Below are positions 5,393 to 13,898 of a stretch of DNA of 22,798 bases, in pieces. The DNA comes from a virus. How positions within the stretch are numbered: the stretch's first letter is position 1; each line of letters opens with the position of its first letter. The notes under the pieces are model-generated. The model did not search any database and was not told the DNA's origin. It was given only the letters and a program-made list of their open reading frames with translations. The DNA lies in IMG/VR virus record IMGVR_UViG_3300009132_000042, positions 1-22,798 of that record, one strand, 5' to 3'. Both the position numbers and the translations under genes were made by a program.

Positions 5393-8300
5393 TTAGTCGT
5401 TTAAAAGTTCAAATACGGATTTAGGTTTGCCTCCAACGTCTAGTTTAACGCCAGTTTGTTCGTAAAGTTCGAGCAGGTTCCTGTCGTTTTTATCCACGAA
5501 GCTAGACATAAAACGTTTGTCTTTAAGGACTTCCTTCTTTGTGCGGTTGTAGTAGCTCCTTAATTCGTCATTAAGCATTTTCAAGCCTTCGTTCTGGAAC
5601 TTACCGTCAAGCGTTTGCGTAGGTGGTTTTTCATACAGCTTTTTAAAACGCTTGCTTGCTAACAAACTGTCTACTGCTTCGCTTATTGTTTTCTTACCAA
5701 TACGTATTTCTCGTAGTTTTAAAGAGAAAGCGTATTCAAGTGTCAGCCCGTCTTCGTTACGCCATTCAGTCATCTTGATCCCAGGAGCAAGCGTAGTAGG
5801 TTTACCTGACACTTGTTGGTAATTATCGGTCGCCAACACTTCGTCAAGTTTCGTCCTGACCGCTTCTTTCTGCGGAGCCAATCGAGTCACGTTCTGGGTA
5901 AGAAACGTCCTTGGACTTTCCAGAGCCTCGCCAAGCACGTCGGTTTTCTTATTGGCTGGTCCCGTTCCAAGCGTGTGATACCCGACACGTTCCCAAAACG
6001 TAGCGCCGCGTAAATCATCAACTGTTCCATCGGATGTAACCGTTTGAGTAATCTTACGGACTTGGGCGGGAAGAGGTATGTAACTAGAAAGTAACTTGGC
6101 GGTAGCGTTCTTTACCATTTCATCCGTCCCAGTCGCCAACTCTTTACCTGTTTTATAACCAGCAGTAAGAGGTTGTTCGGCAAGAAGCGAAGTAATGGAA
6201 GACCTCATCACGGTTATGCGATCTTGATCTTTTTGTAGAAGAGGCAAACCAGAGTCGTCTTCTGACTTTTTCATCTCGTCCCAAACAGCCATATCCGCTC
6301 CAATTGCTAACGGTCCACTCCAAGGCATATTGGCAACGTAATTAACGCCTAAAGCATCGTAAGGTTTGAGCTTGTTCTTTTTCTTTTGATCGTCCGTCAT
6401 CCAAGACAGCCCGCCCGTTAACCCGCCTTCCGACGCCATAAGGTAACCAGTTGCAAACAAACCAGTACCGACAAGCAAATCAGTCAACGCTTCGGAGTTA
6501 TACTTGGAACGTCTGGCGGTTGCCGTTTCAACCTTTTCCGTAAGTTCTTTTATAACGTCTTCAAGTCCTTTTATTCGATCTGGATTAGTTTCCTTTCGTA
6601 AACTGTCTTGAGCGGCTTTCAGTTGGTTTGAAAAGCGTTTGATCTTACTTGAGTACGGGTTAGCTACGGTAGCTTTCAATACACCGAGAAAAGGCAGGGA
6701 ATAATGACCCAGTCTGTAAGCTCCTCTGATTGGAACGCCTATGTACGGCATGAAAGCGCGTATTAAATTTCCAAGTAATTGAGAAGTTTCTGCGCTTTTA
6801 CTGTCAGACAGTTTGTTAAGAGTTCGTATAATAGCTTCCGAAAAAGGTTCGTGAACGTCGTCTACTCTGTCCACATTGGAAGCAAACAATAACTCTTCAT
6901 TCACTTGATTGATTTCGTCGTAAAAGTTGGATACGTCGTCAAGAACGGCAAGACCGTCGTTATCTCTCCAAGCAGACTCGTACAGTTCCTTTGCGTATTT
7001 TTCTGCTTTAGCTGGATCGTTCGGAAACTTTCTTATTCCGTTCTTCGTGGCTTCCGACCACATCCTTCCTTTGATGATCTGACGCTTGAATACTTCGTCT
7101 ACTGACTGAATGCCTCGAACCCCTAAAGACATGATATGCCAGAAGTTACGGGAATTAATCCACCTTCCAAACACGTTTCCTACGTTTTCAACAGCTTCCG
7201 CTTGTCGTTTGGCATCGTTCCATGCTTTCGCAATCAAAGCGTCTTCACCTCTTGGTAACGTCGTTTGCGAAACTTCATCAGAAAACTTACCGACGGTTCT
7301 GGTGGTAGCTCCCAAGTTCTGTTGAAACGTGCGTTTTACAGCTGTTGGCAAACCTTTTAAATCGGTAAGCATCTTTATTGCTCCGAATAAATCCGCTTGA
7401 GCGTACCTTATTGCTTTGGTCATACCCGTTTGATTCAAGGTGACGTTGGCAAGAAAACCGCCTACGGGTCTGAAGAATTGTTTGAACGCAGCCAACACGT
7501 TTGTCCCTACGCCAGCAAACACCGAAGGTAGTTGATTGATAAGAGCAAGTTGACGGGCTAGTTGAACGGCGTTTATACCTTTCGTGAAGAGACTGATCCC
7601 GTCTTTGTTCAAGGCAGCGTCGAAATGGTCGCGGTAGTTACCGTAGATTTCCATACGTTGTTGAGCGGCGTTTATATCTGCTTGAGCCTTGTCAATGTCT
7701 GCAACCCGCTTTTTCATACGGGCTTTGGACTGTTGTATCTTTTCTCTTAACTCGGCAGAACGGGAAGGTTTGGTCGGTCCTTTTGGTTTGGGTGTAGTTT
7801 CGGCTCTCATGTCACCCATGACTCCACGCCCTTCGACTTCAGCGACCCTAGCCAATTCCTTTTCGAGCTCAACGACCTTTAAAGCTTCTGCTTCTGCGTC
7901 CCTGTAAAATTCAATGCGGTCTTCCAAGTCTTTTATCTTCGGGTCTTCTGGAAGTTTAGGCATACCAGCTTTTGCTCTGGCTTGTTCTAGGTCGCCAAAG
8001 CGTTCACGGCGTTGGTTTAATTCCTTTTCAAGACGCGCTACTTTTGTTTCATGGGCTTTGCGTATCTTCTCCGCTTGAAACTCAGGCGACATTTCCTTCG
8101 CAGCCTTATCGATTTCTTGAACACGGTTTCTCATGTTCTTTTTAAGGAACGCAATGTCAGCTTCTACTTGTTCCAACCTGCCAGACGCTTTCTTCGGTCC
8201 CGTAGGTTTCTTAGAGACTTCAGCGCGTTGAGCGCCTAACGGTCCAGTCTCAACGGCAAGTAAACGTTCGCGTTCTTTCAGTCGTTCTCCAAGTCGGATA

Positions 8301-10582
8301 GCGTCCCGTTCGTTTGCTTCGTGAAATTTTATACGCGCCTTTAAATCTTCAATCTCAGCGTCGGCTTCTTTCTTTTTAGGAGCGTCTTTAGGTTTAAGCT
8401 TTGCATCGTCTCCAAAACGCTTTTGAAGTTTTTCCAACTTCTTTTTAAGGACGTCCTTTTCTTTCGCTTCTTTCTTTGCAACTTGTTCGGGCGTCAGTTC
8501 TTTTGCTGGTTTCTTCTTACCGAGCGTCTTACCAGACTTTTTAACTTCGGGCTTAACACCCAAATAGTCCTTCATCAGTTTGGATAGGTCAGTTTCTTCA
8601 CCGCCGTCCAGTCGTTCCCTCAAGCTGTTTTCCAGTTTATTTAAAGCCTCGTCTTCTTTAAGCGCGCGATGACTGAATTTGGCTTCCCAACTGTATTTAT
8701 TGGAATCCTTACGAGATCCCTGTACGAGCCGTCCACCTGCTGTCTTGGATAAATCCAAAAGCTTACTGTTTAATTTTCGTAAGGTTACGACGGCATCTAG
8801 AGCGCTACTAACGGCTTCCGTATTGTCAGCATTCTTCGACAACGCAACTAGGTTTTCCCCCAGACGCCTATGTACACGTTCGTTAAAACGTTCAGCGTCT
8901 CGGTGTACCTTTGGACCCAGTGCCGAAACAGTTTCACTGTCTATGCTTTCCCAACGCTTTATAAGGGCGTTCAGTTCGTCGTCGTCTGGATCGCTTGGGG
9001 TTTCCTTGGTCGGCGTTTTAGGGGGCGTTGGAGCGTCGGCAGTTTTATTAACCTTGCTAATTTTATATGCAAACTTTGCTTGCATTTTTGTACCGTCACT
9101 AAGCGTTATGTCTTGTACTTTAAGAACTGTCCCGTCTGGGTTTTTTACGTCAAAAGCTCGATTCACCTTTGAGGGCATTCTCACAGAACCGTCAGAACCG
9201 TCCATTTTTTGTAATTTAATTTCTCCACGGGCTTCCATTTTTTGAAGCATTTGAAGAAAAGGGACGCTCATTCCACCTTTAGAAACGGTGTCGGTGTAGA
9301 CGTTTGGATGTTTAGCTAATAAGTCCTTTAAGATTTCCTGGGCAGAACCTTTAACTGTTCCGTCACCTTCTATAAAAGTTATTGCAACTCCGTCTTCTCT
9401 GGGCTCGTAACGTACATAAGCTTTAGAATTTGGTTTAGATATTTTCTTTTGTTGTGGGTGCTGTTTAACAGGATCGTTTACTTCAACTATATCTTCGTCC
9501 GTTTTAGGGGGCGTTGGAGCGTCGTCCACTACGTCTTTCTTTAACGGTACGGGGTTCTTTTCACGAGCGCTTATTGATTCACTTGCTTTTACAATACCGT
9601 TCAAAGCGTCGTCTATTATTTCTTCAGCGTGTTCGATGTCCCTTAACTGTTTTTTGGCGACGTCAAGACCTACGTCTTTACCTGTCTGTATGTAGTTCCC
9701 TCCCCAACTGTACTTAAGGTTGTCAGGCAGGGGTTGTTTCGACTTCTCAATCGTTTCTTGAAGTTCAGCCTTTTTCTTTCCTAAGATGTCCTTGGCGTTT
9801 TGAACGGCTTGTTTAGCCTGTCCACGTCCCCACGACCCAGTCTTTGACCAAGCGGTAAACAACGTATTCATGCCCGTGTTCATGGCTCCGCCTATTCCTC
9901 CGCTTAAAAGTAAGTCATACTCGTCGAAGTTTTCCCGTTCGTTTAAAAGCATTTGAGTTGACTGTCTTAAAGTAGATTCGGCGATACCTAACGCTGCTCC
10001 GCTTACAAACGTCTTCGTCCCGTTTACTACGAGGGTTCGACCTTTCCACGTCTCTTTGCCAATTGCAGGACGACCTAATGCAAATACTCCCTTGTTTACC
10101 TTGTCGAATATAAAAGTAGTGCCAAACACACTGGCTGCTATGGCTTCTCCCGCAGAGAACTCTTCTTGAATCCCGTAAGACTTTCTAACGTACTGACCGA
10201 GTATGTTGGAACCTCCCCATATCAACGCTTCGGTTCCAGCCAGCCCTACTAAACCAGCCACGGTGGAACCTCCTTCGGGCGCTACGATGCCAACTTTACT
10301 TACGTGACTGGCTCCCCGTAAAAACCTCATTGCTGGACGGTACTTGTTGAGTAGGTACTGCATACCTATGCCCATGGTTAACTCAGTGCCTATGGACGCA
10401 GCAGTGCCTTCGATGTACTTCCCCGTTTCAATCTCCGAATTGACCTGAGACATCGCTTCAAGAACGCTTTGATCCACGGTCGGCATAGGCGCTGCATCTT
10501 CTTCCGCTTGGGGAGTGTCGGGTCTAACTCCTAAAGTTCCTTCGTCTGCCGATTTAAGTAGAGCTTCTCTAGGGTCTTCCAT
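5393..10582 (-). CDS. Internal virion protein D (T7 gp16-like ejection protein), 1729 aa
   Basis: The large internal core protein that is ejected and helps conduct DNA through the envelope. It is longer than T7 gp16 (1318 aa). Residues 1-250 are glycine- and alanine-rich with several hydrophobic stretches; I see no lytic transglycosylase motif such as the N-terminal E-S-x-F of T7 gp16. Residues 355-515 form an alpha/beta module bounded by DAPTPPKT repeats encoded by perfect 25-bp DNA repeats. Residues about 690-980 are highly charged coiled coil containing a duplicated unit of about 115 residues (about 712-826 and 847-966). The C-terminal half has FMPYIGVPIRGAYRLGHYSLPFLG (1277-1300) and a hydrophobic segment DLLVGTGLFATGYLMASEGG (1368-1387), followed by MPWSGPLAIGAD, in keeping with gp16-type C-terminal regions. 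It starts 2 nt after the gp15 stop. Confidence 0.9.
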   Translation of the reverse strand: MEDPREALLKSADEGTLGVRPDTPQAEEDAAPMPTVDQSVLEAMSQVNSEIETGKYIEGTAASIGTELTMGIGMQYLLNKYRPAMRFLRGASHVSKVGIVAPEGGSTVAGLVGLAGTEALIWGGSNILGQYVRKSYGIQEEFSAGEAIAASVFGTTFIFDKVNKGVFALGRPAIGKETWKGRTLVVNGTKTFVSGAALGIAESTLRQSTQMLLNERENFDEYDLLLSGGIGGAMNTGMNTLFTAWSKTGSWGRGQAKQAVQNAKDILGKKKAELQETIEKSKQPLPDNLKYSWGGNYIQTGKDVGLDVAKKQLRDIEHAEEIIDDALNGIVKASESISAREKNPVPLKKDVVDDAPTPPKTDEDIVEVNDPVKQHPQQKKISKPNSKAYVRYEPREDGVAITFIEGDGTVKGSAQEILKDLLAKHPNVYTDTVSKGGMSVPFLQMLQKMEARGEIKLQKMDGSDGSVRMPSKVNRAFDVKNPDGTVLKVQDITLSDGTKMQAKFAYKISKVNKTADAPTPPKTPTKETPSDPDDDELNALIKRWESIDSETVSALGPKVHRDAERFNERVHRRLGENLVALSKNADNTEAVSSALDAVVTLRKLNSKLLDLSKTAGGRLVQGSRKDSNKYSWEAKFSHRALKEDEALNKLENSLRERLDGGEETDLSKLMKDYLGVKPEVKKSGKTLGKKKPAKELTPEQVAKKEAKEKDVLKKKLEKLQKRFGDDAKLKPKDAPKKKEADAEIEDLKARIKFHEANERDAIRLGERLKERERLLAVETGPLGAQRAEVSKKPTGPKKASGRLEQVEADIAFLKKNMRNRVQEIDKAAKEMSPEFQAEKIRKAHETKVARLEKELNQRRERFGDLEQARAKAGMPKLPEDPKIKDLEDRIEFYRDAEAEALKVVELEKELARVAEVEGRGVMGDMRAETTPKPKGPTKPSRSAELREKIQQSKARMKKRVADIDKAQADINAAQQRMEIYGNYRDHFDAALNKDGISLFTKGINAVQLARQLALINQLPSVFAGVGTNVLAAFKQFFRPVGGFLANVTLNQTGMTKAIRYAQADLFGAIKMLTDLKGLPTAVKRTFQQNLGATTRTVGKFSDEVSQTTLPRGEDALIAKAWNDAKRQAEAVENVGNVFGRWINSRNFWHIMSLGVRGIQSVDEVFKRQIIKGRMWSEATKNGIRKFPNDPAKAEKYAKELYESAWRDNDGLAVLDDVSNFYDEINQVNEELLFASNVDRVDDVHEPFSEAIIRTLNKLSDSKSAETSQLLGNLIRAFMPYIGVPIRGAYRLGHYSLPFLGVLKATVANPYSSKIKRFSNQLKAAQDSLRKETNPDRIKGLEDVIKELTEKVETATARRSKYNSEALTDLLVGTGLFATGYLMASEGGLTGGLSWMTDDQKKKNKLKPYDALGVNYVANMPWSGPLAIGADMAVWDEMKKSEDDSGLPLLQKDQDRITVMRSSITSLLAEQPLTAGYKTGKELATGTDEMVKNATAKLLSSYIPLPAQVRKITQTVTSDGTVDDLRGATFWERVGYHTLGTGPANKKTDVLGEALESPRTFLTQNVTRLAPQKEAVRTKLDEVLATDNYQQVSGKPTTLAPGIKMTEWRNEDGLTLEYAFSLKLREIRIGKKTISEAVDSLLASKRFKKLYEKPPTQTLDGKFQNEGLKMLNDELRSYYNRTKKEVLKDKRFMSSFVDKNDRNLLELYEQTGVKLDVGGKPKSVFELLND
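9014..9524. repeat. Perfect 25-bp direct repeats bounding a 486-bp module inside the gp16-like gene
   Basis: The same 25 bases occur at 9014-9038 and 9500-9524 (both begin CGTTTTAGGGGGCG and end GGAGCGTCG on the plus strand). The offset is 486 bp, exactly 162 codons, and both copies encode DAPTPPKT on the minus strand. Recombination between them would remove residues about 354-515 without a frameshift. The gene's other repeats are recognisable only at protein level, so exact DNA identity stands out. Confidence 0.9.
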
Positions 10583-10584
10583 TC

Positions 10585-12834
10585 TTAATTAGATAAAAGG
10601 TTTTCTTGTGCTTTCTGAAACGCTCCAAAAGACTCTGCATTATAAATTCCAAACTTCTGATATAACTCTCTCGTCTTTTCTTCTTCGGGCGTCAGTTTTT
10701 CACGAGCGTCGTCTTTTATTGATACTCTTGCCCATTCTGCTAATACCGTTTCTAGCTCTAACTGGTTCTTAAAAAGCTTAACGTCGTCGGCGTCCATCTT
10801 GTACGTCTCTAACTCGTCTGCTATTTCGGGGGTAAAAGTTGGGTATCCGAAGTTATAAAGAGAACGTCTGTACGATTTCGAATGATCGTTCTTCTTCATT
10901 TCGGCTCGGTCGCTTTGAATCTCTTGTTCGGTTATAAGTTTCCCTGCCAAAGCCATCTTGCGAGTCGTGTTGACGTTGTCTAATACCTTCAAAGTCTCGT
11001 ATTCAAAGTCTCCAAACTCTAACCAACCAGACTTGTCGATTACAGCTTTCCCTTGTTCTTTAATTTCTTTGGGATCTTCTTCTCGTGAACCTACTGCAAC
11101 CAATGAGACGAGTGCTTCAGCTTCACGTTCAAACCTCTTCTTTTCGTCTGCAATCGCTTGAGTACGCTCGTCACGTAAAGCCTTTTCCCTTTGGTCTGGC
11201 GGTAAATCTGCAACTTCCTTCGCCTTTTCAATCAATCGTTCATTAATAAAAGGCAAGGCTCTTAAAACAAAAGCGTCGTCAAAGCCGTCTGGTAGGTCGT
11301 CTGGGTCTATGTCACCTACGTCCGACGTCAACATTTTAAGTTGATTACCCAAAGCGAGCTTGGCAGTCTTGTAGACGTCCAACTCAACGATGTAATCGCC
11401 TTTGGTTTCTTCTTTGTCAGCTTCAATAAGTTCGGTAAAACCCGTTACACCGTACTGTTTGTTTTCCTCTTTAACGAAATCTCCCGCGTCCTTACCGATG
11501 TTCTCAGGTAGTTGTTTCCAAGCTCTAAATTCCGATACTTCTTTCTCTCTTGTTTCTGGATTTAACGCCGAAGGAGGAAGCGGGCTAATCTGGGCTGCCT
11601 CGAAACCGTCGTTTATTTTTCCTATGTTATCGTAGTAAAGATTGTACGCTTCGTCGCTTATGTTGTCTCGATTAGCCAGAACTCTCAAAGACTCGAAGAA
11701 CACGTTCAAAGGCGCTTCAGATTCTTTCACGCTCTCGATAAGTTCTTGTATCTTGTCTTCTCCCGCTCCCAACGCTCTATACGTGTCGATCATTTCCTTG
11801 GTAGTCGAGTTGTTGACCAAACCTGTTCGGAGAGAACCCATCACGCTAACTGCTCGATTGGCAAACCTACGACCTTGTCTAGCCAACGTGTCGGTACTAG
11901 ACGTACGTAACGAACTGGCAAGACTGCGATTCAACGGGTTCAGTAACGTTTTTGCGTCCGTGGTTCTGAAGATAGGTTTCTTGTTTACTTGTATGACGTT
12001 CATGGCTGCAAGCATACGCTCGGCGTCTGCATACCTACCGTTAGCCAACAATGCGTCCACCTGTTTAGCGTAAGCATTAACGATGATTTTACTACGGAGC
12101 TTCGGGTCGTTTACTCCTGCTTCTTTTAAAAGTTTCTCACGGTTCTGAGCGGTCAGTTGCAAACCAGCCGTGTCGAGTCCGATAGGTTCCCCCGTGTTCG
12201 GGTCTACCCGACGCCTAGTCATAACGTCCAGTTCCAGACCTAGTTCTTCCGACTGACCGTCTACGATAAAGTCGTCCATCTTCTTGTCGTAAGCTTTCAA
12301 CATATCAGCCTTGAACGGACCTGTTACGGCGTTCCAAAGTACTTTACCTCCGTCGCTGTTGGCTGCGTCCTGACCTACTTCTTCGCTGAACGCTTCCCAT
12401 TGACCTTTCATAAACTCGTCAACGGCTTCGAGGAAATCTCCTTGGTTCTTATATTTCTCCAAGTCCAGTAACTCGTCAGCCGAAGACTGCATGGAAGGTA
12501 ACAAGTTGTTGCTCACAGCTCGTTTAAGAAGCGTATTTCGGTACGCCTTGTTGCGTTGAATGCTCAGAAAGGTGTCGGGTTCGGTCTTGCGTATCTCTTC
12601 AAGCACGTCTGCGTCGCTGACCGTAAGAGCTTCTTGGGCACCTATCTGTCCTTGTACTTGACCTAAAGCCCCGTACTCTTTCAACGCCGTGTTAAAGCCA
12701 GAAAGCGTGTCAGCCAGATCCATCAACTTGTTACGACCTGCTTGTTGAACGGCTACTCCGTAATTCCCGCCGCTCTGAACGGTCGCTTGAAGTTGCGGTG
12801 CGTCTGGAAGATCTCGTACTTGTACTCTAGCCAT
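10585..12834 (-). CDS. Internal virion protein C (T7 gp15-like)
   Basis: A 749-aa protein, almost the same length as T7 gp15 (747 aa), in the conserved gp14-gp15-gp16 order. It is predominantly helical and highly charged, with no signal peptide or clear membrane segment. The N-terminus (MARVQVRDLPDAPQLQATVQ) and the following NYGVAVQQAGRNKLMDLADTL helix resemble openings of gp15-type proteins. In T7, gp15 forms part of the internal core and, with gp16, a periplasmic tube during ejection. The ATG shares one base with the gp14 stop (TAATG), so translation is probably coupled. Assignment relies on length, position and composition rather than on a catalytic motif. Confidence 0.88.
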   Translation of the reverse strand: MARVQVRDLPDAPQLQATVQSGGNYGVAVQQAGRNKLMDLADTLSGFNTALKEYGALGQVQGQIGAQEALTVSDADVLEEIRKTEPDTFLSIQRNKAYRNTLLKRAVSNNLLPSMQSSADELLDLEKYKNQGDFLEAVDEFMKGQWEAFSEEVGQDAANSDGGKVLWNAVTGPFKADMLKAYDKKMDDFIVDGQSEELGLELDVMTRRRVDPNTGEPIGLDTAGLQLTAQNREKLLKEAGVNDPKLRSKIIVNAYAKQVDALLANGRYADAERMLAAMNVIQVNKKPIFRTTDAKTLLNPLNRSLASSLRTSSTDTLARQGRRFANRAVSVMGSLRTGLVNNSTTKEMIDTYRALGAGEDKIQELIESVKESEAPLNVFFESLRVLANRDNISDEAYNLYYDNIGKINDGFEAAQISPLPPSALNPETREKEVSEFRAWKQLPENIGKDAGDFVKEENKQYGVTGFTELIEADKEETKGDYIVELDVYKTAKLALGNQLKMLTSDVGDIDPDDLPDGFDDAFVLRALPFINERLIEKAKEVADLPPDQREKALRDERTQAIADEKKRFEREAEALVSLVAVGSREEDPKEIKEQGKAVIDKSGWLEFGDFEYETLKVLDNVNTTRKMALAGKLITEQEIQSDRAEMKKNDHSKSYRRSLYNFGYPTFTPEIADELETYKMDADDVKLFKNQLELETVLAEWARVSIKDDAREKLTPEEEKTRELYQKFGIYNAESFGAFQKAQENLLSN

Positions 12835-13379
12835 TAGGATATTTTAGGTTTGTCCATTAAACGTTTTAACTCAAGACCCGTGCGACCTCCGCTTATAGCG
12901 CTGCTTGCCACGTTCATAGCTCCCGTCAGGAAGCTAGGTCTGTTGATAGGTCTGTTAATGTCGATAAGTCTGTTCTGTGAACGTAACCCAGCGTCGGTAA
13001 GAGCAAGTTCCGTTTGTAAGTTTTTCATTTCCTGCTGGCGGGTAACGCCCATACGGTAATCAGCTTCCTGACGTACGTAGTCGTCCAGTAACGCGTCTAC
13101 CGATAAACCTGCTACACCAGATTCACCAGCGCTTACGGACGCCGTAGCCATCGCTTCACGGGCTTTCTTGGATACTTCGCCTATCTCGCGTGCTGTAGCT
13201 TCCTGCTCCTGCGCTTGACGCATACGAGCCGAACGCTGTTCCATCAACGACCTCTGACGTTCCGCTTCCGCTGCTCTTTGTTGGAATTGAGCTTGTTGCT
13301 TCGCCTGACGGTGTTGTCCTGCGAATTGAAGACCTGACTGAACGCCTCCTAAAACGGCTAAAGCTACTGGATGACACAT
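12834..13379 (-). CDS. Internal virion protein B (T7 gp14-like)
   Basis: A 181-aa protein (T7 gp14 is 196 aa). It starts MCHPVALAVLGGVQSGLQFAG, matching the characteristic MC plus small hydrophobic helix at the start of gp14-type proteins, followed by a long Q/A/R/E helix (residues 21-80). A conserved-looking SVSAGESGVAGLSVDALLDDYVRQEADY segment follows (about 91-118), comparable to the GSIRAAIGESMLEGSSMDRI region of T7 gp14. In T7 this protein forms an outer-membrane pore during ejection. It begins 3 nt after the gp13-like gene and shares one base with gp15. Confidence 0.9.
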   Translation of the reverse strand: MCHPVALAVLGGVQSGLQFAGQHRQAKQQAQFQQRAAEAERQRSLMEQRSARMRQAQEQEATAREIGEVSKKAREAMATASVSAGESGVAGLSVDALLDDYVRQEADYRMGVTRQQEMKNLQTELALTDAGLRSQNRLIDINRPINRPSFLTGAMNVASSAISGGRTGLELKRLMDKPKIS

Positions 13380-13382
13380 AAT

Positions 13383-13898
13383 TTAATTAAGTTGTTTGAG
13401 TGAGTCGGGCGAACTGGATGTTCTTCCCGACTTGTAGATTGTAAATTGTTTGTAGTTCTCGATTCCGACGTCCGACCAAGTAGCGCCAAGCCAAGTCAAC
13501 CAGCGAACTGATAACTCGTTGTTCTCGCATACTATGTTAGTTAAAACCTTGTAGTCGCCCATAAGACGATCCAGCCATTCTTTCGAGTGTTTGACAAAGG
13601 TTCGTTTGATGCTGTGAATGCGGTAAGTACCTAGTAACCAAACTATTCCCACGTCTTTTCCTTTCGAAGATTGAGTGACTCCAAAGCTCGCTACCGTTCG
13701 ACTGTCCGAAGAAGTTATTGTCCAAGCCTGTTCGGACGCTTCATATGATTGTTCCAACGCAAGTCGAGGATGTTCACCCAGTCCGATACATTCCAACATA
13801 TCAGCCATTCTCATGTCTTCGTATATTTGAGGAGCGTCGAACTCGCCGTTAGCAGGTGCGATTATGCAGTCGCTATAGACGTATTCGTCAGGCTCCAT
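13383..13898 (-). CDS. gp13-like internal virion or morphogenesis protein (acetyltransferase-like fold)
   Basis: A 171-aa protein between tail tube B and gp14, the place of T7 gene 13. Segments RMADMLECIGLGEHPRLAL, VASFGVTQSSKGKDVGIVWLLGT and a C-terminal WLTWLGATWSDVG are typical of the phage family annotated as internal virion protein A/DUF2833, which resembles GNAT acetyltransferases. No acetyl-CoA loop can be confirmed by eye. It overlaps the end of the gp12-like gene by 11 nt, with AAGG ten bases before the ATG. Enzyme activity is unproven; a role in virion morphogenesis follows from synteny. Confidence 0.8.
   Translation of the reverse strand: MEPDEYVYSDCIIAPANGEFDAPQIYEDMRMADMLECIGLGEHPRLALEQSYEASEQAWTITSSDSRTVASFGVTQSSKGKDVGIVWLLGTYRIHSIKRTFVKHSKEWLDRLMGDYKVLTNIVCENNELSVRWLTWLGATWSDVGIENYKQFTIYKSGRTSSSPDSLKQLN

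Noticed and set aside
8679-9245. Plus-strand 188-aa frame antisense to the gp16-like gene
   Set aside because: Low-complexity serine/leucine composition expected as the mirror of a charged coiled-coil gene, and it has no ribosome binding site.
11642-12073. Plus-strand 143-aa frame antisense to the gp15-like gene
   Set aside because: Shadow of a strongly supported gene, rich in S/L/A as expected for an antisense frame.
13871-13880. CTATAG on the plus strand considered as a promoter
   Set aside because: It lies inside the gp13-like gene, points against all genes, and lacks the upstream ACTNA core.
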